The position numbers were made by a program, and so were the translations under genes. A stretch of DNA of 64,000 nt from Micromonospora chaiyaphumensis (GTDB lineage Bacteria > Actinomycetota > Actinomycetes > Mycobacteriales > Micromonosporaceae). Positions 8,966 to 16,707 of the stretch are shown here, in pieces. The notes beneath the pieces are model-generated. The model worked only from the letters and a program-made list of their open reading frames with translations, did no database searches and was not told the origin of the DNA. Within the stretch, counting starts at the first letter, position 1; each line of letters opens with the position of its first letter. The DNA lies in NCBI RefSeq assembly GCF_900091435.1, contig NZ_FMCS01000010.1, positions 62,001 through 126,000 of the forward strand, read 5' to 3'.

Positions 8966-9736
8966 TCATCCTGACGCAACCGGCGGCCGGCGGCGAGTCG
9001 GGCGCTCCCGCGGGTCGGGCGGAGCCGTGCCACCGGGCGTACCGGCACCGGCCGCCGCGCGGACCAGAGCCGCCACCGGCCGGGGATCGGCGTCGTTCTC
9101 CGGGTGCCATTGCACGCCGAGCAGGAAGCGCCGCGCCGGATCCTCCACCGCCTCCACCACCCCGTCGTCGGCCCAGCCGGTCACGGCCAGGCCGCCCGGG
9201 TCGGCCACCCCCTGATGGTGGTACGAGTTGACCCGGTCCACCCCGGCCATCACCGCCCCGGCCAGGCTGCCGGCGCTGAACCGGACCGGGTGCGACCCGT
9301 ACACCCCCGGGCCGGGGCGGTGGCCGTCGTGCCCCACCACGTCCGGCAGGTGCTGGTGCAGCGCCCCGCCGTACGCGACCGCGAGCAGTTGCATGCCCCG
9401 GCACACGCCGAGCACCGGCAGGTCGGCGGCGAGCGCGGCGGTCAGCAGCGCCAGCTCCCCGGCGTCCCGGTCCGGCCGGCTCTCGGTGCGGGGGTCGGGC
9501 GGCGCGCCGTACCGCTCCGGGCCGACGTCCGCGCCGCCGGCCAGCAGCAGCCCGTCCAGCACCCGCAGCACATCGGCGTCGGCGTCGTCAGGGGGCAGCA
9601 CCACGGCCCGGCCGCCCGCCGCGGTCACCGCCCGGACGTACGCGTGCGGCACGAGCGCCGCCGGCACGTCCCGCCACACCGCCCAGCCGGCCGGCTCGAC
9701 GTACGACGTGATGCCGATCACCGGCCGTCGACTCAT
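8966..9736 (-). CDS. Gamma-glutamyl-GABA hydrolase-like, peptidase C26
   Basis: A 256-residue class I glutamine-amidotransferase-fold hydrolase of the PuuD type, which cleaves gamma-glutamyl amide bonds to release glutamate. The nucleophile is C112 in LGVCRGMQLLA. The His/Glu of the triad are in GVQWHPEND, and DGLLLAGGADVGPERYG is a family hallmark. It is the last gene of a four-gene operon with a gamma-glutamylamine synthetase-like enzyme, an aldehyde dehydrogenase and an SDR, and its start overlaps the SDR stop by 4 nt (ATGA). The C-terminal tail (TPGGTAPPDPRERPTRRRPP) is an extra, low-complexity extension. The exact substrate is inferred from context. Confidence 0.88.
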   Translation of the reverse strand: MSRRPVIGITSYVEPAGWAVWRDVPAALVPHAYVRAVTAAGGRAVVLPPDDADADVLRVLDGLLLAGGADVGPERYGAPPDPRTESRPDRDAGELALLTAALAADLPVLGVCRGMQLLAVAYGGALHQHLPDVVGHDGHRPGPGVYGSHPVRFSAGSLAGAVMAGVDRVNSYHHQGVADPGGLAVTGWADDGVVEAVEDPARRFLLGVQWHPENDADPRPVAALVRAAAGAGTPGGTAPPDPRERPTRRRPPVASG

Positions 9737-10500
9737 AGGGGCGTCACGTAGGCACCGGTGATCCCGCCGTCGACCACGAACTGCGCGGCGGTCATGAACG
9801 AGGCGTCGTCGCTGGCCAGGAAGGCCACCGCGGCGGCGATCTCCTCCGGGTTGCCGAACCGGCCCATCGGCACGTGGACGAGCCGGCGGGCCGCCCGCTC
9901 CGGGTCCTTGGCGAACAGCTCCAGCAGCAGCGGGGTGGCGACCGGGCCGGGGCACAGGGCGTTGACCCGGATGCCCTCCCGGGCGAACTGCACGCCCAGC
10001 TCCCGGGTCATCGCCAGCACCCCGCCCTTGCTCGCGGTGTACGCGATCTGCGAGGTGGCCGCCCCCATGAGCGCCACGAAGGATGCGGTGTTGATGATCG
10101 AGCCCTTGCCCTGCCGCCGCATGTGCGGGATGGCGTACTTGCAGCAGAGGTAGACGCTCGTGGTGTTGACCCGCAGCACCCGCTCCCAGGCGTCCAGCCC
10201 GGTCTCCAGGATCGAGTCGTCGTCCGGCGGCGAGATGCCGGCGTTGTTGAACGCCACGTCCACCCGGCCGTGCCGCTCGGCCACCCCGTCGAAGAGGTCC
10301 CGGACGGCCGCCTCGTCGGCCACGTCGGCGGCCACGAACTCGCCGGCCACCTCGTCGGCGGCCCGCTTGCCCGCCTCGGCGTCGATGTCCACGCAGACCA
10401 CCCGGGCCCCCTCGGCGGCGAACCGCCGCACCGTGGCCAGGCCGATGCCGCTGCCCGCACCGGTCACCACGGCGACCCGGTCCTGAAGCCGTCCCTGCAT
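9733..10500 (-). CDS. SDR-family oxidoreductase
   Basis: A 255-residue classical short-chain dehydrogenase. The NAD(P)-binding motif is VVTGAGSGIGLA (~12-23). The active site has NNAG, S140 and Y154xxxK158 (AYTASKGG). D38-D40 (CVDIDAE) at the end of beta-2 suggests NAD rather than NADP. It sits between the aldehyde dehydrogenase (1 bp upstream) and the C26 hydrolase (4-bp overlap), so it is co-translated with them. In the E. coli Puu pathway this oxidation step is done by an FAD oxidase; the SDR may serve instead or handle a related alcohol such as glutamylated ethanolamine (inference). Confidence 0.9.
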   Translation of the reverse strand: MQGRLQDRVAVVTGAGSGIGLATVRRFAAEGARVVCVDIDAEAGKRAADEVAGEFVAADVADEAAVRDLFDGVAERHGRVDVAFNNAGISPPDDDSILETGLDAWERVLRVNTTSVYLCCKYAIPHMRRQGKGSIINTASFVALMGAATSQIAYTASKGGVLAMTRELGVQFAREGIRVNALCPGPVATPLLLELFAKDPERAARRLVHVPMGRFGNPEEIAAAVAFLASDDASFMTAAQFVVDGGITGAYVTPL

Positions 10501-10501
10501 C

Positions 10502-11866
10502 TCACTCCTCCGTGCTGATGAACACGTTCTTGACGTCGGTGAAGGCGTGCAGCGCGTCCGGACCCAGCTCCCGGCCGAGGCCGGAGCGCTTCATCCCGCC
10601 GAACGGGGTCCAGTAGCGCACCGAGGAGTGCGAGTTGACGCTCAGGTTGCCGGACTCGACCGCCCGGGCCACCCGGACCGCGCGGCCCACGTCCCGGGTC
10701 CAGATCGAGCCGGAGAGGCCGTATTCCGTGTCGTTGGCCAGGCGGATCCCGTCCGCCTCGTCGTCGAACGGGAGCACCGAGACCACCGGGCCGAAGATCT
10801 CCTCCCGCCAGTGCCGGTCGGCCGGGGAGTCGGCGAGCAGCACGGTCGGGGCGTACCAGAAGCCGGCGCCGTCGGGGCGGGTGCCGGTGAAGGCGACCTT
10901 CGCCCCGTCGACGTACCCGGCGACCCGGTCCCGGTGCCCGGCGGAGATGAGCGGGCCCATCTCGGCGCTCTCGGCGGCCGGGTCCTCCACCCGGAACGCC
11001 CGCACGGCCGGTTCGAGCAGTTCGAGGAAGCGGTCGTACACCGATCGCTGGACGAGGATCCGGGAGCGGGCACAGCAGTCCTGGCCCGCGTTGTCGAAGA
11101 CGGCAGCCGGCGCCGCGGCCGCCGCCCGTTCCAGGTCGGCGTCGGCGAAGACCAGGTTGGCGGACTTCCCGCCCAGCTCCAGCGTCACCCGCTTCACCTG
11201 GGCGGCGCAGCCCGCCATGATCCGGGTGCCGACCTCGGTGGAGCCGGTGAAGCAGACCTTGCGGACCGCCGGGTGGGTGACGAACCGCTCGCCCACCACG
11301 CCGCCCTGGCCGGGCAGCACGGTGAACACGCCCTCCGGCAGGCCGGCGTCGAGGGCCAGCTCGGCCAGGCGCAGCGCGGTCAGCGGCGTCAGCTCGGCCG
11401 GCTTGAGCACCACCGTGTTGCCGGCGGCGAGCGCCGGGGCGAAGCCCCAGCCCGCGATCGGCATGGGGAAGTTCCACGGCACGATCACCCCGACCACGCC
11501 GAGCGGCTCGTGGAAGGTGACGTCGAGCCCGCCGGGCACCGGGATCTGGCGCCCGGTCAACCGCTCCGGCGCGCCCGCGTAGTAGTCGAGCACGTCCCGG
11601 ACGTTGCCGGCCTCCCAGCGCGCGTTGCCGATCGTGTGCCCGGCGTTGCGCACCTCCAGCAGCGCCAGTTCCTCCCGGTGCGCGTCGACCACGGCGGCGA
11701 ACCGCCGCAGCAGCCGCGCCCGGTCCCCCGGCGCCACCGCGCGCCACGTCTCGAAGGCCGCCGCCGCCCGCGCGATGGCCGCGTCCGTCTCCGCGAGGGA
11801 GGTGGCCGGTACCTCGCGCAGCGGCTCACCGGTCGCCGGATTGATCACCTGGGTCACGCGCCCCAC
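10502..11866 (-). CDS. NAD(P)-dependent aldehyde dehydrogenase
   Basis: A 454-residue aldehyde dehydrogenase. Seen are the VGVIVPWNFPM coenzyme-binding segment, FTGSTEVG, general base E230 in LELGGK, and catalytic C264 in NAGQDCCARS followed by a second Cys. The EEIFGPV and SNPFGG-type (YWTPFGGMKRSG) motifs near the end are also present. In this operon it probably oxidises a gamma-glutamylated aminoaldehyde, as PuuC does. The GTG at 11866 is close to its AGGAG (4 nt); an in-frame GTG at 11857 has a 13-nt spacing, so the start is uncertain by three codons. Confidence 0.93.
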   Translation of the reverse strand: MGRVTQVINPATGEPLREVPATSLAETDAAIARAAAAFETWRAVAPGDRARLLRRFAAVVDAHREELALLEVRNAGHTIGNARWEAGNVRDVLDYYAGAPERLTGRQIPVPGGLDVTFHEPLGVVGVIVPWNFPMPIAGWGFAPALAAGNTVVLKPAELTPLTALRLAELALDAGLPEGVFTVLPGQGGVVGERFVTHPAVRKVCFTGSTEVGTRIMAGCAAQVKRVTLELGGKSANLVFADADLERAAAAAPAAVFDNAGQDCCARSRILVQRSVYDRFLELLEPAVRAFRVEDPAAESAEMGPLISAGHRDRVAGYVDGAKVAFTGTRPDGAGFWYAPTVLLADSPADRHWREEIFGPVVSVLPFDDEADGIRLANDTEYGLSGSIWTRDVGRAVRVARAVESGNLSVNSHSSVRYWTPFGGMKRSGLGRELGPDALHAFTDVKNVFISTEE

Positions 11867-11896
11867 CCTTCTCCTGGCGGCGCCCCGAGCGCAAGG

Positions 11897-13261
11897 TCAG
11901 AGGCGTTCGAAGCCACGCACCAGCTCCCAGTCGGTGACGGCGGCGTCGAAGGCGGCCAGCTCGATCTTCGCGTTGTTGGCGTAGTGGGCGACCACCTCGT
12001 CCCCGAAGGCGTCCTTCGCCACGGTCGAGGACTCCCAGAGCGTCAGGGCGTCGCGCAGCGTCGAGGGCACCCGCTCGGCGTCACCGTCGTCGTAGGCGTT
12101 GCCGGCGCACTCCTCGCCCAGCTCCAGCTCCCGCTCGATGCCGTGCACGGCCCCGGCCACCAGCGCGGCGATCGCCAGGTACGGGTTCACGTCGGCACCC
12201 GGCACCCGGTTCTCCACCCGCATTCCCTGGCCGTGCCCGACCAGCCGCAGCGCGCACGTGCGGTTGTCGGTGCCCCAGCGCAGGGCGGTGGGGGCGAACG
12301 AGCCCGGCTGGTAGCGCTTGTAAGAGTTGATGTTGGGGGCGAACAGGAGGCTGAACTCGCGCATGGTGGCGAGCAGCCCGGCCAGCACCCGCTGCCCGGT
12401 GGCCGACAGGTTGGCCGGCCCGTCGCCGAGCATGGCCGAGCGGCCGTCGGCGCCGCGCAGCGAGAAGTGGATGTGGCAGGAGTTGCCCTCCCGCGCATTC
12501 GGCTTGGCCATGAAGGTGATCGACATGCCCTCCTGGGCGGCGATCTCCTTCGCCCCGTTCTTGTAGATGACGTGATGGTCGGCGCAGGCCACCGCCTCGT
12601 CGTAGCGGAAGGCGATCTCGTGCTGGCCGAGGTTGCACTCGCCCTTGGCGCTCTCCGGGGTCAACCCGGCGCCGGCCATCTCGGTGCGGATCCGGCGCAG
12701 CAGCGGCTCGACCCGGGCGGTGCCGAGCAGCGAGTAGTCCACGTTGTACTGGTTGGCCGGGGTCAGCTCGCGGTAGCCGCGCCGCCACGCCTCCTCGTAC
12801 GAGTCGCGGAACAGCACGAACTCCAGCTCGGTGCCCGCGTACGCGGTCAGCCCGTGGGCGGCCAACCGGTCGAGCTGGCGGCGCAGGATCTGCCGGGGCG
12901 AGGCGACCACCGGGCCGGAGCCGTCCAGCCACTCCAGGTCGGCCAGCAGCATCGCGGTGCCGGGCTGCCAGGGCACCCGGCGCAGCGTGTCCAGGTCGGG
13001 CCGCATGGCGAAGTCGCCGTAGCCGCGTTCCCAGCTCGACATGGCGTAGCCGTCGACGGTGTTCATGTCGACGTCCACGGCGAGCAGGTAGTTGCAGCCC
13101 TCGCTGCCGTGCGCGACCACCTGGTCCAGGAAGTAGGGCGCGTGGAACCGCTTGCCCTGGAGGCGGCCCTGCATGTCGGTCAGTGCGAGCACCACCGTGT
13201 CGATCTCGCCCTCGGCGACCGCGACGCGCAACTGTTCCAGCGTGAGCGGAGCTTTCCTCAT
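11897..13261 (-). CDS. Glutamine synthetase-like gamma-glutamylamine ligase
   Basis: A 454-residue type I glutamine-synthetase fold. It has the ATP/metal motifs of the family (AGTELEFVLF, GQHEIAFRYD, MAKPNAREGNSCHIHFSL, NSYKRYQPGSFAPT, VENRVPGADVNPYLAIAAL). It reads like the PuuA/GlnA3/GlnA4 branch, which joins glutamate to putrescine, other polyamines or ethanolamine, rather than GlnA proper. No adenylylation-site NLYDLP motif is visible. ATG start is preceded by GGAGG at 13269-13273 and a clear promoter. It is the first gene of the operon with an ALDH, SDR and C26 hydrolase. Amine substrate is not decidable from sequence. Confidence 0.9.
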   Translation of the reverse strand: MRKAPLTLEQLRVAVAEGEIDTVVLALTDMQGRLQGKRFHAPYFLDQVVAHGSEGCNYLLAVDVDMNTVDGYAMSSWERGYGDFAMRPDLDTLRRVPWQPGTAMLLADLEWLDGSGPVVASPRQILRRQLDRLAAHGLTAYAGTELEFVLFRDSYEEAWRRGYRELTPANQYNVDYSLLGTARVEPLLRRIRTEMAGAGLTPESAKGECNLGQHEIAFRYDEAVACADHHVIYKNGAKEIAAQEGMSITFMAKPNAREGNSCHIHFSLRGADGRSAMLGDGPANLSATGQRVLAGLLATMREFSLLFAPNINSYKRYQPGSFAPTALRWGTDNRTCALRLVGHGQGMRVENRVPGADVNPYLAIAALVAGAVHGIERELELGEECAGNAYDDGDAERVPSTLRDALTLWESSTVAKDAFGDEVVAHYANNAKIELAAFDAAVTDWELVRGFERL

Positions 13262-13281
13262 CGGCGCGCCTCCATCACCAA

Positions 13282-13311
13282 GGTCTACTGGCAGAACCGG
13301 ATCACCGTCAA
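13282..13311 (-). promoter_or_regulatory. Promoter of the Puu-like operon
   Basis: Reading on the minus strand, TTGACG (13306-13311) and TAGACC (13282-13287) are separated by 18 bp. This is a good housekeeping-type -35/-10 pair, followed by GGAGG and the ATG of the synthetase gene. The clearest two-box promoter I found in the window. Confidence 0.65.
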
Positions 13312-13442
13312 TGCCCCCTGCGGCCACCGTCGCAAACGCGATCGGCCGAGGGCGGACGCCCGGCCACTCCGGCAACGCCACGAGCCCGGCGATCTTCCGC
13401 GCCGGCTTCCCGGCCGAACGCGCGGTCGAGCAGGATCAGCTC

Positions 13443-13661
13443 ATGATCAGCGATGTGCACCGGCTCCAGCGCGCCTTCGACGAGGCCGAGTTGCGCGCCG
13501 ACACCGACGCGTTGAACGCGTTGCTGGCCGAGGACTTCAGATCCATCGGCGAGCAGGGCCACCTGCTTGACCGGGCAGGGTGGATCGCCAAGTTCGCCGA
13601 GTTCTCCTACACCAGCGGGCGACCGACGCCGACCGCACGGTTGGCCGGTCAGCCGGCGTAG
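13443..13661 (+). pseudogene. Truncated SnoaL/NTF2-like (DUF4440-type) gene
   Basis: The 72-residue product starts like a normal DUF4440/SnoaL-like protein (HRLQRAFDEAELRADTDALNALLAEDFRSIGEQGHLLDRAGWIAKF). It loses similarity after AEFSYTS, where an intact member would continue with the other half of its cone-shaped fold (~120-130 residues). The tail GRPTPTARLAGQPA is Arg/Pro-rich and overlaps the end of the converging TPR gene. ATG has AGGA 8 nt upstream. I read it as a gene cut at about 13617 by a deletion or rearrangement. A functional mini-protein is possible but less likely. Confidence 0.6.
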
Positions 13662-15124
13662 TGGGGTTCGCTGATCCGGCGGCGGAACTCGGCGAGTGCG
13701 GTCTGGAAGACGTCGTTGAGCCGCTCGAGCTCGGCCTCGGCCGGTTCCCGCCGCAGCCCCACCTCGATCTTGAAGTCGCCGTCCACGATCGCCACGTCGA
13801 GGCGATCGAGCAGGTCGGCGGGAAGCCTCGTCATGACGAACTCGCGGAACGCGTCGGCGATCGTGCCCGGCATGTCGCCGCACCCGCAGGTGCGGCCGTC
13901 CAGGACCGCACCGAGGTGGCTACGGCCGACGATCGCGTCCGGGTGGACGGGATCCATGACGGCGAGGCCCTCCTCCAGGACCGAGCGGGCCTCCGACAGC
14001 CGTCCCTCGTGCTGGAGGAACAGGCCGAGGGCGACGCCGGCCCGCCCGACCGTGTCGTGGTCGGCGCCGCGGCGCGCCTGGTTCACCGCCTCGACCAGCC
14101 GCTGCTCCGCCGGGCCCACCTGGCCGGCCTCCTTCAGCGCGAGACCCCAGTTGCGCAGCACCTGGCTCCGCAGCTCCGGACGACCGATGCGCTCCGCCCG
14201 CGCGTCCGCCGCGGCGTACGTGCGCAGACCCGCCTCGGTGTCGCCGGCTTCGTCCTGACCCATCGCCAGGCCGAGCGCCGCCATCAGCGCCTCCTCCTGC
14301 CGGCCCTGGCGGTCGTACGACGCGAGCACGCGCCCGATCGCCTCGATCCGCCCCGCCTGGTCACCGAGGTCACGACCGAGGTTCGCCAGCACGGACAGGG
14401 CGTTGAGCGTCGCCTGGTGGTCGACACCGAGCCGTTCCCTTAAGGCCGTGACCAGGGCGGTGAGCAGGGGCTTGGACGCCGGATCGCTGCGGTCCAGCAG
14501 CTGGATGACGACCTGGCCGACCTGCTCGACGACCTCGTCCGGCAGTTGGTGCAGGCCGACGAAGAGCGGCTCACGGGTGCCAGCGGCGTGCACGATCGCT
14601 GCTCGCAACGCCAACGCGGAGGCCACCCGCTCGTGCCCGTTGCGCCACAGATTGGCCACCGCCTCCTCGACGACCTGCCGGGCACCCGCCAGGTCGCCAC
14701 GCTGCCGCAGCAGGTCGGCCAGCGGTTCGAGGCCGAACGCGTACCCGGCGTGCTCGCGACCGTAGAAGGCGAGCCGCTCCTGGACGCCCTGGCGCAACTC
14801 CGTCTCGGCCTCGTCGAATCGTCCGGCCATCCGGAGCGCCAGGCCCAGATTGAGTCGGTAGGTCAACTGGTCCTTGTGGGACTCGTGATCGCGTGGCGGC
14901 ACGGAGACGGCACGGCGGAAGCACTCCACCGCGCGGTCGAGCTGGTCGGCGTTGAGCAGCACGTTGCCGAGGTCGCACTGCGCCGAGGCCCATTCCGGGC
15001 TGCCGTGACCGTGCCGGTCCGCGGCGGCCTGCAGCTCGCGCGTCATGAGGTTCTCGGCGTCGCCCATGCGGCCCTCCCGCAACAGCGCGAAGGCCAGCTC
15101 GACCGGAGTGAGGGGTGTCGTCAC
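13649..15124 (-). CDS. Tetratricopeptide-repeat protein
   Basis: A 491-residue helical-repeat protein. TPR-type units are recognisable, for example ASAQCDLGNVLLNADQLDRAVECFRRAV, YRLNLGLALRMAGRFDEAETELRQG, PLADLLRQRGDLAGARQVVEEAV and AGVALGLFLQHEGRLSEARSVLEEGL. There is no effector domain, signal peptide or membrane helix. The C-terminal ~90 residues contain CGCGDMPG and a mixed region of unknown role. The GTG start is supported by TAGACT 7 nt upstream (leaderless). It is divergent from a methyltransferase gene. Probably a scaffold protein; partners unknown. Confidence 0.8.
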   Translation of the reverse strand: MTTPLTPVELAFALLREGRMGDAENLMTRELQAAADRHGHGSPEWASAQCDLGNVLLNADQLDRAVECFRRAVSVPPRDHESHKDQLTYRLNLGLALRMAGRFDEAETELRQGVQERLAFYGREHAGYAFGLEPLADLLRQRGDLAGARQVVEEAVANLWRNGHERVASALALRAAIVHAAGTREPLFVGLHQLPDEVVEQVGQVVIQLLDRSDPASKPLLTALVTALRERLGVDHQATLNALSVLANLGRDLGDQAGRIEAIGRVLASYDRQGRQEEALMAALGLAMGQDEAGDTEAGLRTYAAADARAERIGRPELRSQVLRNWGLALKEAGQVGPAEQRLVEAVNQARRGADHDTVGRAGVALGLFLQHEGRLSEARSVLEEGLAVMDPVHPDAIVGRSHLGAVLDGRTCGCGDMPGTIADAFREFVMTRLPADLLDRLDVAIVDGDFKIEVGLRREPAEAELERLNDVFQTALAEFRRRISEPHYAG

Positions 15125-15230
15125 GAGCCGCAGTCTAGGGTCCGCCCCCCGACGTTCGCGGCCCCGCGACGCCTCGCGTGGCACGACAACCCGGGTGCGG
15201 GTGTCGGCCGGACTCGTGTTGACTCGGGCG

Positions 15231-15974
15231 GTGGATCGTCAACGGCTCAGCAGCATCGCGCACTCGCACCACCCGATCGCGGCCCCGATCTTCGGCGTCA
15301 ACGTCAACCGGCTCCTGCGCCGGGCGGGCCGCCAACCGGCGGCTCGGATCCTCGACCTCGGCTGCGGGGAGGGCGCGTGGGCCCTGCAGGCCCTGGCCCA
15401 CTACCCGGACGGGCACGCGGACGGCGTGGACGTCAGCCCGTACGCCCTCGAACGCGCCGCCGGCGCCGCCGCGGCGCGCGGCCTCGCCGACCGGCTCACC
15501 CTGCACGAGCGCGACGCCCGGACGTACGTGCCGGACGGCGACTACGACCTGGTGCTGTGCGTCGGGTCGACACACGTGTTCGGCGGATTCGGCGAGACGC
15601 TGAAGCTGGCCGGCCGGCACGTGAACGCCGACGGCATCCTCATGGTCGGCGAGGGATTCTGGCAGGTCCCGCCGACGCCGGAGGCACTCGCCGCGCTCCA
15701 CGCGAAGCCGGAGGAGTTCACGGACCTCGCCGGCCTGGTCGACGCCGCCGAGCAGGCCGGCTGGACGCCGGTGTACGCCCATGTCAGCGACGCCGCCGAG
15801 TGGGACGACTACGAATGGTCGTGGGTCGGCTCGCTCACCGAGTGGGCGCTGGACAACCCCGGCCATCCGGACGCCGCCGACGCGCTGACCGTCGCCCGGG
15901 AGCACCGCGACCAGTGGCTGCGCGGGTACCGCGACGTTCTGGGCTTCGCGACGCTGGTGCTCCGCCGGAGCTAA
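15231..15974 (+). CDS. Class I SAM-dependent methyltransferase
   Basis: A 247-residue Rossmann-fold methyltransferase. SAM motif I is ARILDLGCGEGAWALQ (~40-55), motif II DGVDVSPYAL, then LHERDARTY and the motif IV-like YDLVLCVGSTHVFGG. The GTG start gives VDRQRLSSIAHSHHPIAAPI, which fits the conserved opening of this group. Substrate is unknown. It is divergent from the TPR gene with 106 bp between starts and lies 42 bp before the DIP1984 gene on the same strand. Confidence 0.88.
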   Translation: MDRQRLSSIAHSHHPIAAPIFGVNVNRLLRRAGRQPAARILDLGCGEGAWALQALAHYPDGHADGVDVSPYALERAAGAAAARGLADRLTLHERDARTYVPDGDYDLVLCVGSTHVFGGFGETLKLAGRHVNADGILMVGEGFWQVPPTPEALAALHAKPEEFTDLAGLVDAAEQAGWTPVYAHVSDAAEWDDYEWSWVGSLTEWALDNPGHPDAADALTVAREHRDQWLRGYRDVLGFATLVLRRS

Positions 15975-16016
15975 TCGTGGTGCGGCATTGATCTTCACGT
16001 GGCCATACTGGTGACC

Positions 16017-16481
16017 ATGAAGCTTGCTGAGGCTCTTGCGCTGCGTGCGGATGCGGCGCGTCGCGCCGAACAACTCCGTGCCCGCATCGCCGCCAGCGCC
16101 CGCTACCAGGAGGGCGAGGCACCCGCTGAGGACGCCGCCGCTCTCCTGGTGGAGGCGGGCGAGGTGCTCGGCGAGTTGGAGGTCCTGATCCGGCGGGTCA
16201 ATCGGACCAACGCGGCCACGGTGGTGGAGGGTGGCACGCTCACCGACGCCCTGGCCCGCCGCGACGTTCTTCGCCTGCGGCACGGCGTCGTCACGTCCGC
16301 CGCCGCCGCGGCAGCCGGGGAGGGCCAGCGCGGGTACCGGCAGCTGCGGTCGGAGCTGAAGATGATCCCGGCACTGCCGGTGGCGGAACTGCGGCGCCAG
16401 GCCGACGACCTCGCCCGGCAACTTCGCGAGGTCGACACGCTGATCCAGCGGACGAACTGGGAGGTCGACCTGCTGGACTGA
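16017..16481 (+). CDS. DIP1984-family protein
   Basis: A 154-residue, highly helical protein. The family pattern is clear: MKLAEALALRADAARRAEQLRARI, EGEAPAEDAAALL, LEVLIRRVNRTNAATVVEGGTLTDALARRD and LIQRTNWEVDLLD. DIP1984 proteins were once called septicolysin-like; biochemical function is unsettled. The start ATG is preceded by CATACT with a 7-nt spacer. The stop is only 29 bp from a tRNA-like cloverleaf on the same strand, so protein and RNA are probably co-transcribed. I recall actinobacterial RNA-repair neighbourhoods (RtcB ligase, band-7/slipin) with tRNA-like RNAs; no RtcB or band-7 gene lies in this window. Confidence 0.88.
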   Translation: MKLAEALALRADAARRAEQLRARIAASARYQEGEAPAEDAAALLVEAGEVLGELEVLIRRVNRTNAATVVEGGTLTDALARRDVLRLRHGVVTSAAAAAAGEGQRGYRQLRSELKMIPALPVAELRRQADDLARQLREVDTLIQRTNWEVDLLD

Positions 16482-16510
16482 GCGGTTGCGGAGCAGGTAG
16501 CCGACGTGGA

Positions 16511-16608
16511 GGCGTGCACGAACCCGAGGGCCGGCGGGTATTCCGGCTCCTTCCTGGCGCGCCGCGGGCAGGCGCAGGGGTTCGACTCCCCGGCATACGA
16601 CGCACGCC
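16511..16608 (+). ncRNA. tRNA-like cloverleaf RNA downstream of DIP1984
   Basis: The sequence folds by eye as a degenerate tRNA. Acceptor-like stem GGCGTGC (16511-16517) pairs perfectly with GCACGCC (16602-16608), plus CG/CG (16519-16520/16598-16599). A long D-arm-like hairpin is GGGCCGG/CCGGCTC (16528-16534/16543-16549, one G-U). An anticodon-arm-like 5-bp stem with a 7-nt loop is GCGCC-GCGGGCA-GGCGC (16559-16575). The T-arm is GGGG-TTCGACT-CCCC (16577-16591), and GGTTCGACTCC matches the B-box consensus exactly. Position 33 would be C, not U, the T-stem has only 4 pairs, and a 10-nt linker separates T-arm and acceptor strand. It is therefore unlikely to be a translating tRNA and more likely a structural mimic. 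Exact ends are not known. Confidence 0.65.
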
Positions 16609-16707
16609 CAGCACAGCACACAGGTGACGGCGCACAGGGCACGGCACACCACCGGGTGCAGATCCACGACGGTGAGGGTGGGACAGGGGTCTTCCGCAAC
16701 CCGCCGG

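Noticed and set aside
16511..16608. A normal decoding tRNA
   Set aside because: Anticodon loop has C at position 33, T-stem only 4 bp, 10-nt linker before the acceptor 3' strand and no standard D-loop, so it is called tRNA-like instead.
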